This document shows positions 8,147 through 16,992 of a stretch of 64,000 nucleotides of DNA, piece by piece. Source of the stretch: Eisenibacter elegans DSM 3317 (GTDB taxonomy: Bacteria; Bacteroidota; Bacteroidia; Cytophagales; Microscillaceae); contig NZ_KE387152.1 of the NCBI RefSeq assembly GCF_000430505.1, positions 124,001-188,000 on the forward strand, given 5' to 3'. The translations under genes and the position numbers were made by a program. The notes beneath the pieces are model-generated. The model ran no database searches. It was not told the DNA's origin and saw only the letters and a list, made by a program, of their open reading frames with translations. Position 1 is the stretch's first letter, and every line of letters begins with the position of its first letter.

Positions 8147-8154
8147 TACCTTTG
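8147..8154 (+). promoter_or_regulatory. -7 promoter box of pyrB
   Basis: TACCTTTG matches the Bacteroidota -7 consensus TAnnTTTG. It ends 21 bases before the pyrB ATG at 8176, leaving room for a short leader with an A-rich stretch. A TTTCATTG at 8115-8122 is near, but not at ideal spacing for, a -33 element. Confidence 0.5.
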
Positions 8155-8175
8155 CCAGCAAAAAAGATTAAGGCA

Positions 8176-9093
8176 ATGAAACACCTTTTGGGCATCAAAC
8201 CATTGAGCGTCGCCGATATAGAATTGATTTTTCAGACCGCCGATGAGTTTAAAGAAGTCATCAACCGACCCATCAAAAAAGTCCCCTCTTTACGTGACAT
8301 CACCATTGCCAATGTATTTTTTGAGAATTCTACCCGTACCCGGATTTCATTTGAGCTAGCCGAAAAGCGCCTTTCTGCCGATGTGGTCAATTTTTCGGCC
8401 TCTTCCAGCTCTGTCAAAAAAGGGGAAACCCTGCTAGATACGGTGCAGAATATCTTGGCGATGAAAGTCGATATGGTGGTAATGCGGCATTCCAGCGTGG
8501 GAGCGCCGCATTTTTTGGCCAAACACGTGCCGGCCAATATCATCAATGCGGGCGATGGGACGCACGAGCACCCTACCCAAGCCCTGCTTGATGCCTATTC
8601 GGTGCGTGAGCGCCTCGGAGAGGTGGGCGGCAAGCGCATCGCCATTATCGGAGATATTATGCACTCACGGGTGGCCTTGTCCAATATTTTTGCTTTCCAA
8701 AAACTAGGGGCAGAGTTGATGGTCTGTGGTCCCACAACACTGATTCCTAAATATATTGGGTCGTTGGGAGTACGGGTTGAAACCGACGTACGCAAGGCCC
8801 TCGCTTGGTGTGATGTGGCCAATGTATTGCGTATACAACTGGAGCGCCAGCAAATCAAGTATTTCCCATCGTTGCGCGAGTATCGTCTTTACTATGGGAT
8901 TACCAAAAAAATGCTAGAACAGCTTGATAAAGAGATTGTTGTGATGCACCCCGGGCCTATCAACCGAGGCGTAGAGCTGAGCAGTGATGCAGCAGACTCT
9001 TCGCAAGCCATTATTCTTGACCAAGTAGAAAACGGCGTGGCTGTGCGTATGGCAGTGCTCTATTTGTTGGCCGGCGGGCGCAGTGGTATTTAG
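8176..9093 (+). CDS. pyrB: Aspartate carbamoyltransferase catalytic subunit
   Basis: Catalyses carbamoyl phosphate plus L-aspartate to N-carbamoyl-aspartate, the committed step of pyrimidine synthesis, in the cytoplasm. The product is 305 residues from ATG 8176 (MKHLLGIKPLS); the open frame starts earlier at 8152 but is not conserved. Signature blocks are FFENSTRTRISFE (the STRTR carbamoyl-phosphate loop), the K-K-G-E-T 80s loop, GTHEHPTQALLD, and MHPGPINRGVE. All key residues are present. No pyrI or other pyr gene is adjacent; the gene stands alone between a repeat cluster and an intrinsic terminator. No pyrR-type leader was recognised. Confidence 0.97.
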   Translation: MKHLLGIKPLSVADIELIFQTADEFKEVINRPIKKVPSLRDITIANVFFENSTRTRISFELAEKRLSADVVNFSASSSSVKKGETLLDTVQNILAMKVDMVVMRHSSVGAPHFLAKHVPANIINAGDGTHEHPTQALLDAYSVRERLGEVGGKRIAIIGDIMHSRVALSNIFAFQKLGAELMVCGPTTLIPKYIGSLGVRVETDVRKALAWCDVANVLRIQLERQQIKYFPSLREYRLYYGITKKMLEQLDKEIVVMHPGPINRGVELSSDAADSSQAIILDQVENGVAVRMAVLYLLAGGRSGI

Positions 9094-9174
9094 AACTTGT
9101 TTAAAATTATCTTCATCGACACCAAAACGCTGCTTTTTGGCTATTATGTCGTTAAAAATGCTCGCCATAGCCCT

Positions 9175-9199
9175 CCCACGATTTTAATCGTGGGCTAAG
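9175..9199 (+). repeat. Decayed fragment of repeat family A
   Basis: CCCACGattttaatCGTGGG followed by CTAAG reproduces the first internal hairpin of family A elements (CCCACAG...CTGTGGG then CTAAG). No terminal repeats remain. The changed bases keep the stem paired (ACG with CGT instead of ACAG with CTGT), supporting selection or descent as a hairpin. Confidence 0.5.
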
Positions 9200-9320
9200 C
9201 ATAGTGCCTGCGTTTTTTACCTAGTACCAGCACAAAAACAGCTGCTTTGCGTACCGCGCTGAAAATTTAAATAAGCCCTTAGCCCCTAAAATATCCTGTA
9301 TCAGGGGTTTAACAAACTTT

Positions 9321-9368
9321 AACAGCCCTGACCATAAAGCCAACTGGCTGATAATCAGGGTTGTTTTT
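9321..9368 (+). terminator. Intrinsic terminator after pyrB
   Basis: AACAGCCCTGA (9321-9331) pairs with TCAGGGTTGTT (9355-9365) around an inner AGCCA/TGGCT stem, followed by a T-rich end. It is about 230 bases after the pyrB stop, so readthrough RNA upstream of it may exist. Confidence 0.6.
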
Positions 9369-9453
9369 ATTAATAAATGCATCAATATTGCAAAAGTAAA
9401 TTGGTTTTGAATAAAAAAAGCCTGAGTTTAGCAAGGCTAAGCCTAAGACCACG

Positions 9454-9461
9454 TATTTTTG
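9454..9461 (+). promoter_or_regulatory. -7 promoter box before the lptD-like gene
   Basis: TATTTTTG fits TAnnTTTG and lies 11 bases upstream of the preferred ATG at 9473. A convincing -33 partner was not found. Its position supports the 9473 start over the open frame's upstream codons from 9377. Confidence 0.4.
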
Positions 9462-9472
9462 CGCCCGTGAAA

Positions 9473-12253
9473 ATGAATCAATCTCATCCCGTGTCTCTAC
9501 CTGTGTTGCTTTTGAAAGCCTTCAGCACCTTGTTTGGTTTGTCTTATCGCCTTGGCGTATGGCTCTGTGGTGTATTATGCCTGCTTTCTGTGTCGTTATA
9601 TGCCCAAGACGATAGCCTGAAGCAAGTCAAAGACCCTAAGTGGTTGGAGCGCGACAGCCTCTCTACCGACAGCCTACAGAAGGTAACCATCAATACGGCA
9701 GCACGGCGTGCTGCGGATACAACACGCCCCGCACGCGAGGAGAGCGACATCGAAACAACAATAGACTATACGGCCAAAGATTCTATCATCACCAATATGT
9801 TTGATGAGGTGGTCTATCTCTATGGCAATGCTGTAGTGGTGTATGGCGATATGAAGATAGAGGCCAATGTGATCGAAATAGACTGGCGCAACGATTTGGT
9901 CAAAGCGCGGGGAACGCCCGATTCTACAGGCAAGATGAGAGGCACGCCCGTCTTCACCCAGCAGGGCGATGTGTTTGAGTCGCAGGAGATGACCTATAAC
10001 TTCAAAACCAAAAAAGGACTTATCAACGGGGTCGTTACCCAACAAGGGGAGGGCTATATCTATGGAGCTAAGGTGAAGAAAAGCCCCGAAAACGAGATGT
10101 ACCTTTCCAGTGCTACCTATACGACCTGCAATCTCAGTACACCTCACTTTCACATCCAATCGCGCAAAATCAAGATGGTTCCCGACAAGGCCGTCATAGC
10201 AGGACCTTTCAACCTCTTTATCAACCAAAAGCCTACACCTTTGGGCTTTTTATTTGGGATATTTCCCTTCTCCGAAACCCGCCGCTCGGGCATTATTGTG
10301 CCGGTGTATGGCGAAGATGCCGCACGGGGCTTCTTCTTGCGCCAAGGGGGGTACTATTGGTCTGTCAATGACAACATCGCGGCTGAGTTTTTGGGCGAAC
10401 TGTACACCAACGGTAGTTGGGGGGTAGACTTTGGCACGACTTACCGCAAGCGTTATTACTATGACGGCGGAGCGCGTGTACGCTACAACAAACGCCTACA
10501 ACAAGAGACAGACCTCTCTCAAACCGAAATCCAAGACTTTTGGGTAGAATGGCGACACTCGCCCACACCACGTGGCAATGGGGCTTTCAATGCCAATGTC
10601 AACTTTGGTACGACTTCGTTCAATGCCAATAACTCCTTCAATCCAATGGACTATGTGTCAAACAACTTCCAGTCCAGTGTGTCGTATCGTTATGCTTTTG
10701 GAAGTGTGGCCAATTTGAGCTTGGCTGCCCGTACGAGCCAAAACACCCAGTCGGGGGAGACCAACGTGATTTTGCCCAACTTTAACTTTGCGGTCAATCG
10801 TTTTTTCCCTTTCAAACCACGAGGCGCCTCCCCCAAAGGTTGGTTGCAAAACATCAACCTGAGCTATGGGGTAGATGGGGTGTACCAAGTCAACAACACC
10901 TTTACGTCGCCGTATCCTTTTACGGTAGCCAACCCGCGTACACAGGCCGATGGTACTCCCTTCGACCCTAACCAACGTCCTGATTTTTTTGAAAACTTTG
11001 ACCTCGTGCGGCAAAACGCCCAAGTAGGTGCGGTACACAACATCCCTATCTCTACGACCATCAAGTTTTTCAAATACCTACAGCTCAACCCCTCTTTCAA
11101 CTACCAAGAATACTGGTATCCGTACCGCCTCGACTATACCTGGGTGTCTGAGCAAAACGCCGTCCGTGTGGACACCATCAATCAGTTTTCGCGCGCTTTT
11201 AACTATAACCTCAACGCCAACTTTACGACCCGTTTGTATGGAACCGTGCTCTTCCGCGACAAAAAGCGGCTGGAAGGCATCCGCCACACCCTAGTACCTA
11301 CCATCGGCTTGTCGTATAGCCCTGATTTGTCGTCGCCTTCATTCGATTTTTATCAAAATGTACAAGTCGACAGTACAGGGCGCGTAGAAAATCTCTCACG
11401 TTATTTGGGCTTTATCAGGGGCTTTCCGGGAGGCTCAGAGGCGGCCAATATCAACTACTCGCTCAACAATATTTTTGAGATGAAAATACGCCCCAAAGGC
11501 GACAGCGCGGCCAAGGCTGAGAAAGTCCCACTTTTGGAAAATATTTCTATCTCTGGGGCTTATAACATACTGGCGGACTCCCTGAACTTCAGCAATATCA
11601 ATATAGCAGCCCGTACGCGCCTGATTGGACTGCTGGATGTCAATGTCAATGCCAATGTAGACCCCTATATGTCGATAGGGGCTTCCAATACTGATGGTAC
11701 GCTGCGCCCGGTACGTGTCAATCGATTGGCATTGTTGGAAAACGCCGGCCTAGGGTATATCAACAACGTCAGTATGGGGGTGAATACCAACCTCACTCCG
11801 ACGGCTTTTAAGAAAAAAGAACAAGAAAAGCGCCAACAGCTACAAGAGGAGGCGCTCTCTGACCCACGTATGCGGCAAGTACTGGACGACCCTACGGCCT
11901 ATGTCGACTTTGATATTCCTTGGACGCTCAACGTGTCGTTTACCTATAGTCTCAACCGCCTACCCTTCCAAGAAAAACAAGAAGTGATGACCTTCAACTT
12001 TGGCGGCAATCTGAGTCTGACTCCTACTTGGAAACTGGCCTTTAGCTCGGGCTATGATTTTGTACAGAAAGATTTGGCCTTCACGACCATCGACATCATC
12101 AAAGACCTGCATTGTTGGGAGATGCGCTTCAACTGGATACCGTTTGGCGTACGACAGTCTTACAATTTTGACATCTACATAAAAGCCTCTATCTTGCAAG
12201 ACCTCAAGATTAGCCGCCGCCGCAGCTGGTACGATCGCCCGATTGGGCGCTAA
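9473..12253 (+). CDS. lptD: LptD-like LPS assembly outer membrane protein
   Basis: A 926-residue outer-membrane barrel that would place lipopolysaccharide into the outer leaflet at the end of the Lpt bridge. From ATG 9473 there is a signal-like hydrophobic segment (GVWLCGVLCLLSVSLYAQ). An OstA/LptA-like beta-jellyroll follows (GNAVVVYGDMKIEANVIEID, TYNFKTKKGLINGVV, then the CNLSTPHFHIQSRKIK segment), and after that a long strand-rich barrel with many aromatic-ended strands. The block PLGFLFGIFPFSETRRSG is typical of Bacteroidota LptD-like (putative LPS assembly) proteins. The very end (SRRRSWYDRPIGR) is basic. The partner gene lptC is at 47923-48453 in the same window. Homology to the family is strong from pattern; the symbol is used in the broad sense. 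Confidence 0.85.
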   Translation: MNQSHPVSLPVLLLKAFSTLFGLSYRLGVWLCGVLCLLSVSLYAQDDSLKQVKDPKWLERDSLSTDSLQKVTINTAARRAADTTRPAREESDIETTIDYTAKDSIITNMFDEVVYLYGNAVVVYGDMKIEANVIEIDWRNDLVKARGTPDSTGKMRGTPVFTQQGDVFESQEMTYNFKTKKGLINGVVTQQGEGYIYGAKVKKSPENEMYLSSATYTTCNLSTPHFHIQSRKIKMVPDKAVIAGPFNLFINQKPTPLGFLFGIFPFSETRRSGIIVPVYGEDAARGFFLRQGGYYWSVNDNIAAEFLGELYTNGSWGVDFGTTYRKRYYYDGGARVRYNKRLQQETDLSQTEIQDFWVEWRHSPTPRGNGAFNANVNFGTTSFNANNSFNPMDYVSNNFQSSVSYRYAFGSVANLSLAARTSQNTQSGETNVILPNFNFAVNRFFPFKPRGASPKGWLQNINLSYGVDGVYQVNNTFTSPYPFTVANPRTQADGTPFDPNQRPDFFENFDLVRQNAQVGAVHNIPISTTIKFFKYLQLNPSFNYQEYWYPYRLDYTWVSEQNAVRVDTINQFSRAFNYNLNANFTTRLYGTVLFRDKKRLEGIRHTLVPTIGLSYSPDLSSPSFDFYQNVQVDSTGRVENLSRYLGFIRGFPGGSEAANINYSLNNIFEMKIRPKGDSAAKAEKVPLLENISISGAYNILADSLNFSNINIAARTRLIGLLDVNVNANVDPYMSIGASNTDGTLRPVRVNRLALLENAGLGYINNVSMGVNTNLTPTAFKKKEQEKRQQLQEEALSDPRMRQVLDDPTAYVDFDIPWTLNVSFTYSLNRLPFQEKQEVMTFNFGGNLSLTPTWKLAFSSGYDFVQKDLAFTTIDIIKDLHCWEMRFNWIPFGVRQSYNFDIYIKASILQDLKISRRRSWYDRPIGR

Positions 12254-12294
12254 GCCCGCAAGGCGATTCACTACTAAGCCCTTTTCGACACCTT

Positions 12295-15063
12295 ATGCGC
12301 CCTTCATTGCCCACGATACTCACCAAACTCACCACAAGCCAACGCTGGATAGGCGGTGTAACGCTAATGTTGTTGTTGTTCGGAATGGTATGGTGGCTGT
12401 GGCTGCGCCCTAAGGCCTTGCGCGAAGTCTGGGACTTCATCCCTTCGGAGCCGGTGTGTGTGTTGGAGGTAAAGCCCTTTACCGAAGCCTACGACCAAGT
12501 ACAACGGCAGCCTTTTTGGAAAGTCTTCCAGCAGATAGCGCCATTTCAAGAAATCGTATCGCAGGTCAATTATCTGCATCAGATGATTCAACAGGAAGAG
12601 GAGCTACACCACTTTTTTGCGGAGCAGCCCGTGTTTGCCTCTATCCACCTAGTCTCTAAAGAAGAGTTGGCAGCGCTGCTGATTAGCCCACTCAAAAACC
12701 CCAAACAACTAGAGAAGTTTATTTTCCCTTTCCGGATCAACCCAGAGTATAGCCTGACAGAGCGGTACTTTGAGCAGTTTACCATCCAAGAGATTCGCCA
12801 CCAGCCAAGCAAGCAGGTTTTTTCATACATTATGTATGATGGGTACTTTATTGGGTCTTATGCCCCCTTGTTGATGGAAGATGTGCTGCGCAACTTGAGC
12901 CAAGGCAAACGCCAATACCGCTTCACCCGCAATGCAGACGTAGCCCAACAACTCCCTGCGCTCAAATCGGGCTATGTACACCTCTATCTCAATCCGCGTA
13001 AGCTGCCTGCGCTCTTGGGGCTGCATAGCAGGGGCGCGTTAGAGCCTTTTTTTAAGCCCTTGGCACAGTATGCCGAAGCGTCGTTGTTTAATTTCCAGGC
13101 CGAGCGCTATGCTTTCCAGCTTCAGGGGCGTAGCTTTTCGACCCAAGACAATGCCGAGTTTTTGCGCCTGCTCGACGGGCAAAGCCCGCAGCCCTTTCTG
13201 ATGCGGGAAGTAGTTCCCAATCAGACTGCTGTCCTGTATCATTTTTCTTTTGAAGACAATGCCCTCTTTTTCCGGCAGCTTGTGCGCTATTGGCAACAAC
13301 AAGACCCGGACTTTGGCTCCGCACAAGCCAAAACACAGGCCAGCTATCGGATGGATTTTTCGGCTTTTTATGAGTTGATAGCCAAGGAGTTGGGGATGGC
13401 AATCTTGCAGCCTTCCGGCCAAGCGGCTAAGACCAATGTGGCGATTTTGAGGGTAACCAAGGAGGCCAAAATGAAGGAATTGTTGGAGCGCTGGGCCAAA
13501 GAAGTGGCGCGAAATCAAGGTGCTTCGCTCGAAACAGCAACCTATCAAGGGCAAACCATCACCCGCCTAGATGTGCCCAATTTCCCGGCAATCCTCTTAG
13601 GCAACTTATTTGCAGACTTCCCTACGGTTTATTATACTATCTTCAAGGGCTATCTGTTGATGGCCGATAGTGAGCCCGGTATCCGACGCGCCATCACCGC
13701 TATCCAAGAACGGGATGTATGGCGCTACTCGGCGCGGCGCGATTTGTTCAAAGACCGAAATGCGACCTTCCGGTTTTTTGTGCAGACTTCCAAAATCTGG
13801 GAAATTATCTACCGGCAAGCCTCCCCTGCTTTTCAGGCCTTGATGACCCAATATGCCGGAGAGCTGCGCTTTATCGACTATCTCAGCCTCCAAACAGGGC
13901 GGGCTGGCGCGCACTACGATACCAAGGTTACGGTGCAGTTTCAGCAAAAAGCCCCCTCACGAGAGAGTAATAAATATTACAAAACACTTGCTAATCAGTA
14001 TTTTACACGACCACTGCGCACAGCACCTTTCACACCGGAGCCTTATCCACAAAATATCCATAAGGTCTTGGTTCAGGATATGGGCAATGACCTCTACCTG
14101 CTCTCCGAAAAAGGAAACATCGTTTGGAAAAAAAACCTCGGTGGCGCCTTGGTTACCCCTTTGCAATCACTGGACTTGCTCAACAACAACCAACAGCAAC
14201 TCTTCTACCTAACCCGCGATCGCATAGGGGCGCTAGACCTTCAGGGCAATGCCATTCCGGGCTTTCCTGTTTTCCCCCCTCAAAAAAGCAAACTCGAAAC
14301 CTTGGCGGTATTCAAAGTACAGCCTAGCAACACTTGGCATTGGCTGGTCAGCAACGCAGAGGGTGCGCTGTATCTCTACAACGAAAATCGCCAACTACAA
14401 AAGGGCTGGAATCCCAAAACCCTCGATAGCCCGCTGGGGCCGGCAGCACGCTATGTTTACATCGATGATCAGAGCTACCTGCTAACTATACAAGAAAACG
14501 GGCGTGTCAGTATTTTTGACCTTCAGGGGCAGTACCTTCAGGGTTTTCCGCTCAAGCTCAGCGGCACAATCAGCAGCCCGCCCTGGGTACAGATAGGGGC
14601 AAATCTGGAGCAAAGCAACCTGACTTGCCTTACAGAAGGGGGGCAACTCATTACCATCAACTTCAAAGGAGAAGTACAACAAATCCGTAAACTCATACGC
14701 CTTTCGGACAATAGTTTCTTCAGCCTTATCCCTAATCAAGGGATGACAGACTTTGTTGTTGGTGCACAGGATGCCGCGCACCTGCGTCTCTACAACCCCT
14801 CAGGGGACTTGCTCTTTGAGCGTGATTTTGAAAAAGATGGCACCATGGACATACAGTTTTTCAGCTTTGATGATGGCCTCAGTTTCTTTGCCATCACCAA
14901 CCGCGCCGAGGAACGCACCTACTTTCTGATGCCCGATGGCAGCCCCGCAGCGCCCCCGGTAGAGAGCACCCTGCCTATCGCCATTAGCTTCACACCGATA
15001 GACAACCACATGGTCATCCATAGGGTTTACAAAACCGATGTGGGCAGTTTGCAGCTCAATTAA
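12295..15063 (+). CDS. Large membrane-anchored periplasmic protein (DUF3352-like, propeller-like C-terminus)
   Basis: A 922-residue protein with one N-terminal membrane segment (about 19-40, GVTLMLLLFGMVWWLWL) and the remainder presumably periplasmic. The first part (DFIPSEPVCVLEVKPFTEAY and later repeats of paired strands and helices to about 560) resembles DUF3352-type proteins, where an 'xPxxAxxVxExxNP' opening is common. The last third has repeated short strands with Asp/Gly turns (LYLLSEKGNIVWKKNLGG, RIGALDLQGNAIPGFPVFP, GRVSIFDLQGQYLQGFP), a beta-propeller pattern. It lies 41 bases after the lptD-like gene and is probably co-transcribed. Function unknown; an envelope role is inferred from location. 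Confidence 0.7.
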   Translation: MRPSLPTILTKLTTSQRWIGGVTLMLLLFGMVWWLWLRPKALREVWDFIPSEPVCVLEVKPFTEAYDQVQRQPFWKVFQQIAPFQEIVSQVNYLHQMIQQEEELHHFFAEQPVFASIHLVSKEELAALLISPLKNPKQLEKFIFPFRINPEYSLTERYFEQFTIQEIRHQPSKQVFSYIMYDGYFIGSYAPLLMEDVLRNLSQGKRQYRFTRNADVAQQLPALKSGYVHLYLNPRKLPALLGLHSRGALEPFFKPLAQYAEASLFNFQAERYAFQLQGRSFSTQDNAEFLRLLDGQSPQPFLMREVVPNQTAVLYHFSFEDNALFFRQLVRYWQQQDPDFGSAQAKTQASYRMDFSAFYELIAKELGMAILQPSGQAAKTNVAILRVTKEAKMKELLERWAKEVARNQGASLETATYQGQTITRLDVPNFPAILLGNLFADFPTVYYTIFKGYLLMADSEPGIRRAITAIQERDVWRYSARRDLFKDRNATFRFFVQTSKIWEIIYRQASPAFQALMTQYAGELRFIDYLSLQTGRAGAHYDTKVTVQFQQKAPSRESNKYYKTLANQYFTRPLRTAPFTPEPYPQNIHKVLVQDMGNDLYLLSEKGNIVWKKNLGGALVTPLQSLDLLNNNQQQLFYLTRDRIGALDLQGNAIPGFPVFPPQKSKLETLAVFKVQPSNTWHWLVSNAEGALYLYNENRQLQKGWNPKTLDSPLGPAARYVYIDDQSYLLTIQENGRVSIFDLQGQYLQGFPLKLSGTISSPPWVQIGANLEQSNLTCLTEGGQLITINFKGEVQQIRKLIRLSDNSFFSLIPNQGMTDFVVGAQDAAHLRLYNPSGDLLFERDFEKDGTMDIQFFSFDDGLSFFAITNRAEERTYFLMPDGSPAAPPVESTLPIAISFTPIDNHMVIHRVYKTDVGSLQLN

Positions 15064-15072
15064 TCCCTTCTT

Positions 15073-15292
15073 CACGCCACTGGATATTTTTCAAATCTCA
15101 TCTCGTTATACTCAACCAAAATTGGTTTGGAAAATGTGTATGCTGAGAATCCTTGAGAATCAAGAAAATCAAATCTTGTGAATCTTGGAATAAAACGGTG
15201 GGCTAAGTCTTATCCTACCCCCAACATGAGGCCTCAGCTTGTCTCGGAGCTGGAGCTCCGAGCTGTCTTTCCAAAAATGTCCGGTGATGTGT
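15073..15292 (+). repeat. Repeat family A element, copy 2, interrupted by a family B element
   Basis: The outer ends CACGCCACTGGATATTTT and AAAAATGTCCGGTGATGTG are the family A terminal inverted repeats. The A sequence is split after about 30 bases and resumes as ACGGTGGGCTAAGTCTTAT at 15195. The intervening bases are a family B element. The first A hairpin has lost its left arm through this insertion. The region lies between two convergent genes and contains no coding sequence. Confidence 0.75.
15106..15193 (+). repeat. Repeat family B element nested in family A
   Basis: Begins TTATACTCAACCAAAATTGG, continues AATCCTTGAGAATCAAG and ends AATCTTGGAATAA, matching the other B copies. It interrupts an otherwise recognisable family A element, which shows that B moves or is inserted as a discrete unit. 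Confidence 0.7.
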
Positions 15293-15299
15293 ACCTTCT

Positions 15300-15872
15300 T
15301 TATTGCCGTTTATAGCTGATATCCAAGATAAGCTGCGCGATGTGTTCGGCTACTTCTTCGTCAGTATATGTTTGACTACGCGCCGAGACCTTGTCAGCTG
15401 GTGGTAAGCGATGCTCCCCACCATCCCCACACTGCCACCATTCGGGGCGGTGCTCCTTGCAAAAAAGGTCTACGGAGATTTTATGCGTATCGCTATTCTT
15501 GCGGGGGTGATACGTGAGCCGTACTTTCACAGAGCTGCTGATAGGGCGGTTGTTGGCTCCCGAAGTTTCGAGCATATAAAACTTGTGAATTTGCGGCTGT
15601 AGGGTGTCTACATCATCCCAAGTGATGTTTTTGAAGCGGGAGGTAGGCGTGATTTGCCCTTCGCGGCTCAGGACATAGTTTTGGGTAGTCAGGATACGGG
15701 TTACCTCTTTGAGAATTTTTCTGGATACTCCGTTGCTCTCCTTGTCTACAAATTCGAGATAAAAACTAATTTCTTTGACTTGCTTCTGATATCCATTAGC
15801 AAAATTGGATTGGCAGGCGGCCAGCGAGGCCAACAATACAAGGCCAATCATCCATCTGGTGAATTGTACCAT
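15300..15872 (-). CDS. Predicted lipoprotein of unknown function
   Basis: A 190-residue protein with a lipoprotein signal: basic start MVQFTRWM, hydrophobic core, and lipobox LAAC with Cys at about residue 20. The mature part alternates strands and helices (ISFYLEFVDKESNGVSRKI, a segment KFYMLETSGANNRPISSS, a charged KVRLTYHPRKN strand) and ends in a helix EEVAEHIAQLILDISYK. I recognise no named family. It is transcribed alone, convergent with the gene at 12295-15063 across the nested repeats and divergent from sufC. Confidence 0.7.
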   Translation of the reverse strand: MVQFTRWMIGLVLLASLAACQSNFANGYQKQVKEISFYLEFVDKESNGVSRKILKEVTRILTTQNYVLSREGQITPTSRFKNITWDDVDTLQPQIHKFYMLETSGANNRPISSSVKVRLTYHPRKNSDTHKISVDLFCKEHRPEWWQCGDGGEHRLPPADKVSARSQTYTDEEVAEHIAQLILDISYKRQ

Positions 15873-16143
15873 GGCTTTTTCACTTTATTATGAAGGGTTT
15901 GTGAGAGAAACTAAAGGCTTATGCGACAACAGCCTTGACAAACAATAACAAAAACACCTGTATTATGATTGAAGCGACACACGGCATCTTCTTGTGTATC
16001 TTGAGGCTAATATTATGAAATTCAGGGCAAAAACACAATGCATAAGGAACTTAATTTTTGAATAGTTGAAGAAAGCCACTGTTTCAAAACCTATTGCCAC
16101 CAAATTTTGTTTGCCTTATCATAAGCGAGCGCTTGCGTGCCAA

Positions 16144-16174
16144 TTGGACTTGCGCTCAGATATTTTTAATTTTG
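16144..16174 (+). promoter_or_regulatory. Promoter of sufC
   Basis: TTG (16144-16146) and TAATTTTG (16167-16174) are spaced by 20 bases, a good fit to the Bacteroidota -33/-7 pattern. The box ends 40 bases before the sufC ATG. It sits in a gap of about 340 bases after the lipoprotein gene, the rest of which (15873-16143) shows no gene and no clear repeat. Confidence 0.6.
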
Positions 16175-16214
16175 CGTTTCAAAATCATTTTTCGTTTTCC
16201 AATCAGACTCAAAT

Positions 16215-16970
16215 ATGCTAAAAATAGAAAACCTGCACGCCGAGATTGAGGGTAAGGCCATCCTCAAAGGAATTAACCTCACTGTCAACCCGGGAGAAGT
16301 ACACGCCATCATGGGCCCCAATGGCTCTGGGAAAAGCACCTTGGCTTCTGTATTGGCTGGGCGCGAAGAGTATGAAGTAACTCAGGGCAGTGTCAGCTAC
16401 CTAGGAAAAGACTTGCTGGAGCTAGCGCCAGAAGAGCGCGCCGCCGAAGGCGTATTTTTGGCTTTTCAGTATCCGGTTGAAATCCCCGGAGTAACGACAG
16501 TCAACTTCCTCAAAACTGCGGTCAACCAAATTCGTAAGTATAAAGGCGAAGACCCTATCGACGCAGTCAACTTCCTCAAGAAGATGAAAGAAAAAATGGC
16601 CTTGGTCGAAATAGGTCAAGAGCTGCTCAGCCGCTCCCTGAATGAAGGCTTTTCGGGCGGAGAGAAAAAGCGTAATGAGATTTTTCAAATGGCCATGTTG
16701 GAGCCTACTCTTGCCATCTTGGATGAGACGGATTCAGGCCTCGATATTGATGCGCTGCGCATTGTGGCCGAAGGGGTCAACAAACTCAAAACACCGCAAA
16801 ACGCTACCATCGTCGTAACACACTACCAACGCTTGCTCGACTATATCGTGCCCGATTTTGTACACGTGCTCTACCAAGGTCGCATTGTCAAGTCAGGTAC
16901 TAAAGAGTTGGCACTAGAGCTGGAGGAGAAAGGCTACGACTGGATTAAGGAAGAAGTGGCCAATGCCTAA
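16215..16970 (+). CDS. sufC: Fe-S cluster assembly ATPase SufC
   Basis: The cytoplasmic ABC-type ATPase of the SufBCD scaffold that builds iron-sulfur clusters. It has 251 residues, the usual length. The ATPase motifs are complete: Walker A GPNGSGKST (about 34-42), signature FSGGEKKRNEIFQ, Walker B LAILDETDSGLDIDAL, and the switch His in VVTHYQRLLDYI. The C-terminal segment GRIVKSGTKELALELEEKGYDW is typical of SufC. Unusually, it heads its operon without sufB upstream, and a pentapeptide-repeat gene separates it from sufD. Confidence 0.97.
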   Translation: MLKIENLHAEIEGKAILKGINLTVNPGEVHAIMGPNGSGKSTLASVLAGREEYEVTQGSVSYLGKDLLELAPEERAAEGVFLAFQYPVEIPGVTTVNFLKTAVNQIRKYKGEDPIDAVNFLKKMKEKMALVEIGQELLSRSLNEGFSGGEKKRNEIFQMAMLEPTLAILDETDSGLDIDALRIVAEGVNKLKTPQNATIVVTHYQRLLDYIVPDFVHVLYQGRIVKSGTKELALELEEKGYDWIKEEVANA

Positions 16971-16992
16971 GCCTTATTAGCCCCAAACTGCG

